From assembly GCA_014898415.1 (NCBI GenBank), contig RCTD01000002.1, positions 992,001 through 1,056,000 of the forward strand: a stretch of DNA of 64,000 nucleotides, written 5' to 3'. The notes below the pieces were generated by a model. It did not search any database. It saw nothing but the letters and a program-made list of their open reading frames with translations, and was not told where the DNA came from. The translations under genes were made by a program, and so were the position numbers. Below are positions 35,868-47,103 of the stretch, piece after piece. Origin of the DNA: Stromatinia cepivora. Taxonomy: Eukaryota > Ascomycota > Leotiomycetes > Helotiales > Sclerotiniaceae. Numbering within the stretch: position 1 is the stretch's first letter; each line of letters starts with the position of its first letter.

Positions 35868-38800
35868 ATGGCCAGTCAAATTCCACCTGCAATTGCCATC
35901 ATTGGTATTGCCTGTCGTCTCCCTGGAGGTGTTGGTAATACAGATGATTTGTGGGAGCTCCTTGTTGATGGTCGAAGTGCTTGGTCTCCGGTTCCTACGG
36001 AAAGATTCAATGAGGATGCCTTCTATCATCCAAACCCAGACAATCCGGGTACTACAAATCACCGTGGCGGTCATTTCATCACCCAGGACATCGCGGCTTT
36101 CGACGCTTCATTCTTTGGAATATCACCTATTGAAGCCTCTGCAATGGACCCGCAGCAACGTATCTTGCTAGAAACCACGTATGAAGCATTTGAGGATGCG
36201 GGTATCCCTATTGAAAATGCTCGTGGCTCTAACACTAGCGTTTTTGCTGCTATGTTTACACGGGACTACGATCGCAATATCAATAGAGATCCTCTAGACA
36301 TACCCAAATACCATACGACTGGAACTGGTGAAGCGATCATTGCTAACCGGGTTTCATACACTTTTGATTTCAAGGGACCATCGATGACCATAGAGTAAGA
36401 ATAGTTGAATTTCATTCTATTGGCTCCTTACGAAACTTAGACTTATCTAATTTTAAGTGCCTTTGGATGTTTTCTGAAACTTTGTTAGAAGGGAAATGCT
36501 GACTTGGCGATCGCCATAGCACTGGATGTTCCGGAAGTATGGTCGCTCTCCACCAAGCATGCCGCAGCCTACAGTTTGGAGAATCTACTATGGCACTGGC
36601 TTCGGGTGTCAATCTCATTTTGAATCCTGATCACATGGTTGGAATGAGCAATCTACAGTATGTCCTGCCATCATTTGTTCTTCCCAAGCTTACACCTATG
36701 TTGTAGCATGCTGAATGACTCTGGGCGATCATTTTCTTTCGATGAGAGGGGTTCAGGTTACGGGCGTGGAGAAGGAGTGGTAACGGTCCTATTGAAGCGT
36801 CTAGATGATGCTATACGTGCAGGTATGTACCAGAGTATTAGTCGATCAACCCGAATATGCTGAATGTATTATTTTTGTAGGCGACAACATTCGATCTGTT
36901 ATCTGTAATACTGCCGTCAACCAGGACGGAAGAACTAATGGAATTACTCTGCCGAGTAGTCAAGCACAGGAAAGTCTCATTCGTCTTATTTATAAGAACA
37001 GCGGTCTTGATCCTTCCAAGATAGATTATGTAGAGGTTTGTCGCCTTATCAATGTCTAGCCTTCTCAGCTCACATTGCATCTATGAAACAAGGCACATGG
37101 TACGGGCACGCTTGCAGGTGATTTGGCTGAGATTAAGACAATCAAAAATGTGTTTTGCGGAGATAGTCGTGCTACAGATCTATACGTTGGCTCCATTAAA
37201 TCAAGCATTGGACACCTTGAAAGCTCCAGTGGTTTAGCGGGCTTGATAAAAGCTGTTCTGTGTCTCGAAAGAGGTACCATTCTTCCGAATTCCGATTTCA
37301 GACAACCGAAGGAGGGACTTTCACTAGATGAGAGCAGAATTAAGGTATGATTGTCGATAATATTGATATGTAGAGATTCTCATAAATCTAGATACCTTCC
37401 AAGCCGATTGTGTTGGAATCTGGGGTACGACGTGCATCAGTCAACAGCTTTGGCTATGGAGGAACCAACGCACATGCGATTCTGGAATCCTTTAATCAGG
37501 CACCACTAGAAGGGAGAAGGATTTTCTATAAGAGGGTAGAATTGACAGGTCTATTGCATACTTCAAAGAACACCAATACCACGCCTTCACCGCCAGCACC
37601 GCAGATTTTCGTTCTAACCGGGAAATCCGAAGACTCGGTTCGGACTGCAGCCCTGAATCTTTCAAAACAGTCTTTGTCCGAGGATGCGTTGGATGATTTA
37701 GCATATACCCTCTCAAATCATCGATCAATGATGAGCTGGAGGTATAGTTTTGTAGCATCGTCTTCCCAAGAACTTCTTACCTCGCTACAATCGGTCCCAG
37801 GGTCACCAAAAGCGGTGGTTAGAAGCTCATCATCTCATCGTATAGTCTATGTCTTCACTGGCCAAGGAGCTCAATGGGTTGGAATGGCACGTGAGCTTCT
37901 TCTAGTGGACTCGGCTTTCGCAAAGTCGATAGCGGACTCGAGCATGATACTCCAAGCCTTGGGGGCACCCTGGAACCTCGTCGACGAACTTCTGTCTGAC
38001 CAAGCTAACAGCCGAATTGACAAAAGTGAGATTGCTCAACCTGCGAGCACAGCTTTGCAGATTGCTCTTGTTGATCTTCTTTCTTCACTTAATGTTACTC
38101 CTCAAGTCGTTTTGGGGCATTCAAGCGGAGAGATAGCTGCAGCTTACAGTGCGGGTTTCATTTCTCGATCAGAAGCATTGAAAATTTCGTACCATCGAAG
38201 TTTCATTGGAAGTCATTGCAAAAAGCTCATTCCAAGCAAGGGCGCAATGCTGTCAGCCGCCCTTGGTGAAGAGCAAGTATTACCACTACTTTCCTCTACA
38301 CGGACGGGTATAGTATCCTTGGCATGTGTAAACAGTCCTTCAAGTACTACCCTTTCGGGAGATGAAGATGCTATTTTGGAAGTACAGAGTATGCTCAATG
38401 ATCTGGGCATTTTCAGCCGGAAGTTGAAAGTCGATACTGCATACCATTCCCATCATATGCAGAAGGTTTCTGAGAAATACTTAAGCTCTATGGGCTCAAT
38501 AAACGCGCATGACAGTAACGATGTTGAGTTCATCTCCAGCGTTACTGCAAAGAGAAAGACAACGGGCTTTGGTTCTGACTATTGGGTTGAGAATCTCCTA
38601 TCCAGGGTCCGTTTCAGCCATGCATTGGAGCACTACTGTGCTGCACAAAATCTAGCTGATGAGTCGCGTGGCGCTACTTCGAATCATATCCTGGTGGAAA
38701 TAGGTCCTCATAGTGTCTTGAAAAGTCCGATACGACAGACTATTAGTTCAAAGTTCGATCCGTTCAAATATCTCTATCTTCCTTCTTTGGTAAGACATAA

Positions 38801-41800
38801 AGATGCAACTTACAGTATCCTGGAGCTCGTACGAAGCTTGTTTGATCAGGGGTATCCTGTTGATGTTGATGCGGCAAATTCGATTTGCAGGCACAAGTTG
38901 AAATCGCCCCGCTATCTTCCAGGATTGCCAACTTATCCATGGGATCATTCTACTAAGTATTGGCACGAATCTCGATTGAGCAAGCAACATAGACTACGAG
39001 AATATCCATATCACGACCTCTTAGGGGTACGGATAGCGAGCAGTACCTCAATCGAGCCCGCTTGGACGCACATACTTGGATTGGTACAATTTCCATGGCT
39101 CGCCGATCATGTTGTGGATGGCCTTGTCATATTTCCGGGGTCGGGTTATCTTTGTATGGCTATAGAGGCTGTACGTCAGCTCTTTCAGGGTAGCCAAGCA
39201 TCTGGAATTGTCCCGACCTTTATTTTGCGAGATGTCCATTTCTTGAAAGCACTCGTCATCCCTTCCCCACCTTCAAAAGTAGAGACTCAAATCAGTTTGA
39301 GGCCCTGCAGAGACTTCACTACAGGCTCGTATGAGTTCAAGGTTTCTGCTCTTAGTGATGATGAAAGCTGGCATGAGCATTGCAGCGGCACCATTCAAAT
39401 CGACTATTGGTCGGAGCCAGCAGACGCCTTTGGCTCACATTTCTCAAATTATGATAAGCAGCTCCATGATACTGAGCCAAATGTACACCCTCAAGTTCTG
39501 GACTTTGAAAATCTTTACAACCAAATGCGGTCTAACGGGAACTTTTATGGTCCTTCTTTCCAGGCCGTCCGCATGCTGAAGATGAGCAAGTTGAAGGCTG
39601 TCGGCAGCATAAAGATTCCCGACGTCAAGTCAATAATGCCTGCCAACTACATGCAGCCCCATATCATCCATCCCACTACTCTTGATGCACTGCTACATAC
39701 AAGCCTACCACTATTCTCCAATACAATTGGTGCCGGCTCTGTGATGCCTGTTTCTATTGGCAAAATTAGTCTTCGCGGAGATATGAACAACGAGCCAGAA
39801 GGGGAACTAAAGTCGCACACATTTCTCAGCCCAATGGGTGTTAGATCCGCGGTTGCAAATTTAGTTGTGCACGAGGCCGATGGTTCGGATAATCGTCATC
39901 CTGTTCTAGAAATTTCTGAATTGGAGATACGCGGGCTTGGAGAGTCTCAAGTTTCCAAGTTGGATTTGCCACGAAAATTCAGCTATCAGATGAAATGGGC
40001 TGCTGATATCAAGCAGTTATCTTCTCAAAAAGAGCCCATTTCCTTGACCGAATATATAAACTGTCTACATTTCAAACATTCAAATTTGAAGATTTTGCAG
40101 ACCAAGTCGGACTCTGGGAAGATTGCAAGCCTTATTCTATCAACTTTAGAAAGGTTTCAGAACAACGGTCTCGAGTTTTATGATTTTGCAGATACTTCAA
40201 ATGCAATATTCAAGGAAATCTCGACGAAATTCCCCCAATGTGATCAGGTTCTGCGATCGAAAAAATTAAATATAGATAGTGACTTTGAGGAGCAGAGCTT
40301 CAAATCATCCACCTACGATCTGGTCATCTTGGTAGCTGACGAAATGGACCATATCTCGGACACCGCACTTTCAAATACTCAGAAGCTTCTCAATCCTGGT
40401 GGATGGGTCATGATTTGGTCTGCAGCGGCCTATCCTTCGACAAACGTATTACACAGCCGTCTGGTTCAAAATTCTTTCGATGGAATGCAACTTTTGGACC
40501 ATGATGATGAAGTAAGGGGAAACATATTACTCTCGAGTAAAGCTATGCCAGATTCGCGATCACTTGCTCCTATTCGCGTGATCGGTAGAGGCGGCACTGA
40601 AGACTTTGCCAATCAGGTCTGCACATCGTTACAAGAAAGTGGATTCGACGCTGGATATATAAAATGGGGTGCAGACCTCCTAGGGGATGATATAATCCAT
40701 GTGATAATTGACAATGGTCAAAATCCTTTACTGGTCAAGCCGTCACCACAACTTTTCCAGCAATTTGTTGGTGTTATGGGTGCAAACAAAGCCAATGTCC
40801 TGTGGATCAGCGCTCACCAAGACCTATCAGCCGCGGATAATCCGGAGAAAGGTTTAGTCACTGGATTTGTTCGAAGTGCTTCTGCAGAGAATGCGGATCT
40901 CAATTGTATTACCCTAGATGTTCAAGACGCAATTACTAGTCTTTCATCTGATCTTTTACACACGATAAAAACGATTCTAATAGAAGCCTTTTCATCCTCT
41001 TCTCCCAGAGGACTACTTCTTGAAAAGGAGTACGTGTATCGAAATGGAAAACTGCTCATTCCTCGTCTTATTCCAGACCACGACGTCAATAATTGGATAG
41101 CAAGAGCCACAGGAAAACCTACAGTCAAAATGGTTGCGTATTCAACTTCTGGTCAAACGCTCAGCCTCGGTTTAGAAACAGCAAACATGGACGAAAGTCT
41201 ATATTTTATGAGCGAATCGCTATCTAAAGATCTTGGCCCGTCGGAAGTCCAGATTGCTGTAAAGGCACAAAATATGAGCCGAGCTGACAATGTGGTCAAT
41301 CTTGCGAGTACATCGACAAAAGAATTTCCCAAACACATTCGCCAGTTTTCTGGGATTATCAGTAGCATCGGAAGCTGTCAAACTAGCGGTCTGCAAGTCG
41401 GAGACCGCGTTTGTGGCTGGTCTTATAGCAATAAAGCACATGCAAGTCATGTTCGAATCGATAAAAAGAATGTTTTTCGCCTACCAAGCGATATTTCCTT
41501 TCGAATAGGCTCTACAATCCCGTTCTCATTCATGACTGCTTATCATTCCTTAGTGGAGCTGGCCCGTTTAGAAAAAGATCAAACAATTCTGATTCACGAC
41601 GCTTCTACAGTATTTGGACGAGCTGCCCTTACGCTCGCTCAACATATTGGCGCTAAAATATTTGCGACTGTATTGGAAGTAGATGACAAAGAGAGCATCG
41701 CAAGACAGTTTAGTCTCCAACCCGAGAACATCTTCTATGAACACGCCACAAATCTAAAGCAGAACCTTCTCCAGCTTACCAACAAAGCTGGGGTTGACGT

Positions 41801-44800
41801 GGTGCTGAACTTCGTAAAGGATACTTACAACAAGGATTCCTTTGCATGTATTGCAAAATGTGGCGTGTATATCCATGTAGGATATCCAGGAGAAAGCGAA
41901 AGTAGCCCTGAAAGCTACACCTTAAAATATCGACCCATGAACAACACAACCTTTTTCTCGTTTGATCTGGGTAATCTGATGCATACACGACCACAGAAAG
42001 TGATAGACCTTCTTCAAAAATCCACCGCTTCACTGAATCTATCAGAAGAGCGTCTAGATACTCAAAATTACGTATCGGTGGCTCCTGGAAAACTTCGTGA
42101 TGGCTTCAAATTACTGTCATCTCACAAACGCCTCAATACTGTCATAGTCGAATCAGATGATCATAGCCAAGTACAAGTAATCAATATGAACCAGCATGCA
42201 AAAGAATCTAATAAAATGACCTTTGATTCAAATTCCACTTACATCATCGCGGGTGGACTAGGTGATCTCGGTCAGCGAATTTGTGGCTTGATGGCTCAAA
42301 GGGGCGCTAAGAACATTGTTGTTCTGTCTAGAAGAGTAGCTAATGATGACCACATGGATTCCTTGAGAGCACATCTTGGAGGCATATCACCAGGATGTGG
42401 TTTACACAGTATTGTCTGTGATATCTCATCTCCATCAATGGTTCGAAATGCAGCTATCACGATTGAAAGAATGAAATTACCACCAGTAAAAGGGATTGTA
42501 CAATCAGCTACGGTGCTTCAGGTAAGTGCAGGCAGAGCTATCTCCATCCTGGATTTCTCACGAATCTAATGTGTAAAATAGGACGTCATCATTGAAAGAA
42601 TGACACTTGAGAACTTCATGACCCCTCTAGAGACAAAGCTAGATGGAACTGCATATCTGTTAGACACGTTCAAGAACGCTAATTTGGAATTTTTTATCAT
42701 GCTTTCATCACTCAGTGGCGTGATTGGTACTATGGGGCAAGCAAATTACGGTAAGCATTGTGTTCTTAGCAGCTCTTCAGAGTCATATAAAGTAGAAAAG
42801 TACTGACCCCTGGTAGATTCCGGTAACTTGTATCAAGACACCATTGCGCAGAACCAGAAACTTTCTGGGACTCATATCATGTCCTTGGATCTGGGATTGA
42901 TCAAAAACACATCAGTTTATGATGGAACTGATGGTGAATTGAGAATGCAAAACCTCGTTCGCCAGGGAATGATCCCTGTGCATCTTGATGAGCTAGATGC
43001 CGTTCTGGATTACGCATTAAGCCCACAGGCTCGGAAGGATCGCTGCAAACAAGTCGTCGTTGGCATAGACGGAATGTCGATAGCTCAAGCTGCAAATTCT
43101 ACACCAACGACACAGTCTGCATTATTTGTTCATGTACGAAACACTGGTGGGCAAGTCACAGATTCAAAGGAAGCTCAAAACTCTGTCGATCGGAAGCAAA
43201 CCATTAGCGACGCAGCATCACTAGCGGAAGCACATTCAATTTTGGAAGAGGCAATAGTGCAAAGAGTTTCTCATCTGATATCGTTAGATTCGAGTAAGAT
43301 TGGGCTGGACACATCTCTTGTGGACTTTGGCCTAGACTCGTTAACCGCGATTGAACTCAAGAATTGGATCGGTAACGAGTTTGATGCTGCCATCCAAGCA
43401 TCGGAGATTCTGGACGAGCGTAGTGTCTCGTCTCTGGCCGTGAGGATTGCAGCCAGGTCCTCCCTCTTGCATGCAAATTCAAATATTATAAAAGAAGCTC
43501 CCGTGGCAATCAACGACCACGGCACCAATCCTGGAAAAAATTCTGCTTCATTCAAGGTGCTGCCCGTTCCGGACCTTTCCAGCACGCTTGACTTATATCT
43601 GATGTCTGTACGAATGTTTCTTTCGGAAACTGAACTATCTCATACCGTTTCCGTAATCCAAGAACTCATCGATGGCCCTGGAGTTGAATTACAAAATCGA
43701 CTGGTCGAACATCGAAAAAAGACCGAGAATTGGCCACATGCTAAAATGTATCTGCGATCTCGAAATCCTATAAACCCATATAGCATATTTTATGGGAGTC
43801 ACGTCACAAGTACTATTGGGCATAGCCAAGCCGAACGAGCGGCAATCATTTCCTTATCAGCGTGGAACTTTAAACAACGCATGGATACAGATAACCTGGA
43901 ACAGGATTACTTGAATGAGGAGCCTCTTTGCATGGATTCTTTGAAATGGATCTTTAATGCCAATCGCATACCTCAAAAAACCACAGACAAAATGCACAAG
44001 TATGCAGATAATGATTATTTTGTTGTACTCAGAAAAGGTCATGTGTTCAAGGCGAGGCTTGCCAAAAACATGAGCCAAGAATCTACATATATGTTGTTGA
44101 AAAACACTTTCTTGACAATCTTGCGCCTTTCAGAGGAGAAGATACCAGCAGTGGCAACCTTGACTGCAGATGAACGCAACTCATGGGCCGAGCTAAGGGA
44201 AATGGTGAAAGGAATTAACCATAGAAATCGTGCAGCGCTCGAAGATATTGAGGCATCAACATTTGTGATCTGTCTCGATGATGGATCCCCCGAAACCCAA
44301 ACGGAACGCTGTAACCAATTTCTTTACGGCGGCCCATCCAACAGATGGAGCGATAAACCATTGCAGTTTGTAGTATGTGAGAATGGAACTTCAGGTTTCA
44401 TCTGTGAGCATACAATGTTAGATGCTGCCTCCTCGGCCCAAATAAACAACCTTATAACGCGATCTATAATGGACTACCGACCAAAAGCTCAGGGCGACGT
44501 ACAAGCAAATGTGCAGATAGACGACCTTCAGGAAGAGATATTATTCGAAACCAATTCGGCAATCGAGAAAGAGATACAGCGAGTTATAGAAAACTTCGGA
44601 CAAGTTCACGGCCGACCCGCGACATATATACAATTCTACATTTCCAAGCTGGGTAACAGATTTCTCCAGCCCTTCAAGATTCCAAGTAGAGCCGGTTGCC
44701 ACTTGGTTATTCAACTCGCTTCTCTATTTCATTTTGGCAAACAGTATCCGTGCTGGGAAGCACTCACAACTATGTTCTTCCGCCTGGGACGTGTGGACTG

Positions 44801-45257
44801 GATGCAAGTCGTCTCACCCGCCATGTACGAATTTTGCGCCTCAGTAGCCGAGAATCATAAATCCGCAACGGAGTTGAAAGCATTACTGCGAGAAGCAGTG
44901 AGTGCACACAGCAGTACAATGACAAAGAATGGGCGAGGTTTAGGATTCGTGGCACATTGTCAATCGTTAGAAGAAGTGATCGCCGAAGACGAACCTATTC
45001 CAGCCTTCTTCGAAGACCCCACCTGGAAGATGACTCGGAAGTGGGGTACCAAGAAGATCAAAACGGATTCTGCTGCAGGATTTATATATCAAGAAGCTGG
45101 GTTTTTGATGCCGGATCCGGAGTCTTTGCTGGTACATTACGAGGTGGAAGATGAGCGGTGCTTCTTTTGGATACAAGGTACAGGAGAACATCCTAGGCGA
45201 TTTCAAGAGGCTTTGGAACGTGCTGCAGTGGTTGTGCGCAATTTGCTTGAGATGTGA
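35868..45257 (+). CDS. highly reducing PKS with C-terminal carnitine-acyltransferase domain
   Basis: Eight exons (35868-36394, 36520-36657, 36707-36822, 36881-37035, 37093-37344, 37392-42521, 42582-42750, 42817-45257) give 2975 residues; all phases agree. KS about 5-430: DTGCSGS with Cys 179, EAHGTGT, SSIGHLE. AT about 545-860: GHSSGE, Ser 640. DH about 925-1230: [11 protein letters not shown], His 969. CMeT-like region about 1260-1480 has lost SAM motif I (LQTKSDSGK at about 1298-1306 in place of LEIGAGTGG). ER about 1645-1960 has STVFG where GGVG is usual. [10 protein letters not shown] near 2015, Tyr 2162 in GQANY. ACP: GLDSL, Ser 2337. From about 2410 a choline/carnitine O-acyltransferase-like domain with EHTMLDA (His 2694) ends the protein. 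Layout matches HR-PKS-cAT enzymes such as Tv6-931 of Trichoderma virens, where cAT releases the polyketide onto an alcohol acceptor. Confidence 0.93.
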
Positions 45258-45552
45258 GACTTTGCTATTGAATATTTGAGTTTGACAAATACTATTTATT
45301 TAAAGTAGGCGTGTTGTTTCTGTGATTTTTCGATGTGTAATATCTTCACGCAGCGGAGGTTGATGTGGCTGTGCAATTTGATCACGTGTAACCAACCTGT
45401 TACATAAAACAAAATGGATAAGATGACCTCAACAACGCACCAGCCGCATTGGACTCCTCCTCCTGATCAGTCCACCCAAAAACAATTACTCAACAGCTGC
45501 AACTATTCAAATTAGATTAAATAATTGATCACAACATTCCCATTCATCCAAA
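45258..45552 (+). promoter_or_regulatory. PKS-aminotransferase intergenic spacer
   Basis: A 295-bp gap that must hold the PKS terminator and the aminotransferase promoter. A CT/CA-rich leader precedes the ATG at 45553, which sits in a good fungal start context (AAAATGAC). No specific operator can be named. Confidence 0.35.
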
Positions 45553-47103
45553 ATGACCATTCGGCCTCCATTCGGCCATCGCATGCGTGACGTCCATTTC
45601 CAATTCTCCCCCACCTATACCCCTCTAAACCACGGCTCCTTTGGCGCCTACCCACGCCCCATTCAAGAAGCTCAAGAAGCATTTCAAAAACAATGTACCT
45701 CCAGACCCGATACATTCTACGTCTATGATCTCCCCAAGCTTATCGATGAATCGCGAGAAGCTGTTGCACCTCTCCTAGGTGCTGATCCCAGGGAAGTAGT
45801 TCTAGTGCCGAATGCCACGACGGGGACAAATACCGTGTTGAGAAATTTGAACTGGGAGGAGGGTGATATGATTGTTTATTTTAGTACGATTTATGATGCG
45901 TGTGAGAAGACGGTTGAGAGTGTGAGGGAGATGTTGGGGGTGGAAGTGAAGACGCACTGTCAGGTGTTGGAGTATCCGATTAATGAGGAAGTTGAATTGG
46001 AGAGGTTTCGAGAGTTTGTGAAATCGGCAAAGGATATGGGGATAAATGTCAAGCTGGCTATATTCGACACGGTAAGGCTGCTCCAAGCTTACGAATGGAG
46101 TTGGTTTACATGGCCAGTAGTTCTGATGTGCCTCTGGATATTTGTTGCTTTTACTGCTTTCCATTTGGCTACCATTATTTGTTACAAATATCGTACTGAT
46201 AGAAATATCAGGTCCTAACCTTCCCAGGAGTTCGAATGCCTTGGGAAGAGCTGGTCCGGATATGCAAAGAACTAGGTGTCTTGAGTTTGATTGATGGTGC
46301 TCATGGTATCGGACATATCGATCTCAGACACCTTGGTTCAGTCAGCCCCGATTTTTTCGTCAGCAACTGTTATAAGTATGGTCTTCTTTATCTTACAAAA
46401 ACACACTTTAATATAACACAGATGGCTCTACACCCCTCGCTCCTGCGCAGTCTTCTATGTCCCCATCCGTAACCAACATCTCATCCGCACCTCCCTCCCC
46501 ACATCCCACGGCTACCGAAAAAGCTCTGTGAATGACACCCTAGAAGATATCAACACCTATTTCCTCTCAATGTTCAACTTTGTCGCAACTATCGACTATA
46601 CCCCTTACCTCTGCATCCCCGCCGCAATATTCTTCCGCAACACCGTTTGCGGCGGCGAAGCGATTATCCGACAATACTGTTTTGACCTCAGCAAACTAGG
46701 TGGTTCTATATGTGCCTCCGTACTAGACACATACACACTCCCCATTTCCCCCGGAAGAGAAACATGTTTTACAAATATTAGACTACCGATACCATTTTGG
46801 ACCGATGGCCCCAAGAACAATCACGGAGATTCCATCTCAACGGCATTTCAACCCGCCGATGCAGAGAAAATCAAAGCTTGGCTGAACAAAACTGCAGTTG
46901 AGGAATTCGATACTTATCTCCAGATTGGATGGCATACGAATGTTCTGTGGGTTAGATTGAGCGCGCAGATATATTTGGAATTGCGGGATTTTCAGTGGGT
47001 TGGGGAGAAATTGAAAGGGTTATGTGAGAGGGTCAATGAGGGGGAAGTAGAGGGGACTAAGAGGGTAGAGAAAGTGGAAAAAGTGGAAGTTTCGGAAAGG
47101 TAG
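45553..47103 (+). CDS. class V PLP-dependent aminotransferase-like enzyme (isopenicillin-N-epimerase-like)
   Basis: Exons 45553-46071, 46212-46375 and 46422-47103 give 454 residues. The 140-bp first intron ends at TATCAG, and the splice restores LAIFDT-VLTFPGVRMPWEELV. The N-terminus carries the family's LNHGSFGAYPRPIQ motif; NATTGTNTVLRNL lies in the cofactor-phosphate region; LSLIDGAHGIGH supplies the PLP-ring Asp and following His; and FVSNCYKWLYTPRSCA contains the Schiff-base Lys. These belong to the class V fold (isopenicillin N epimerase, cysteine desulfurase and related lyases). The exact reaction cannot be assigned. It starts 295 bp after the PKS stop on the same strand, the closest neighbour in the cluster. 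The Glu/Lys-rich C-terminal tail (VEKVEKVEVSER) is unusual and may be dispensable. Confidence 0.87.

Noticed and set aside
46072..46211. Hydrophobic extension of the aminotransferase first frame (looks like a membrane helix)
   Set aside because: It is the translated first intron: a GTAAGG donor and TATCAG acceptor restore the family sequence when removed.
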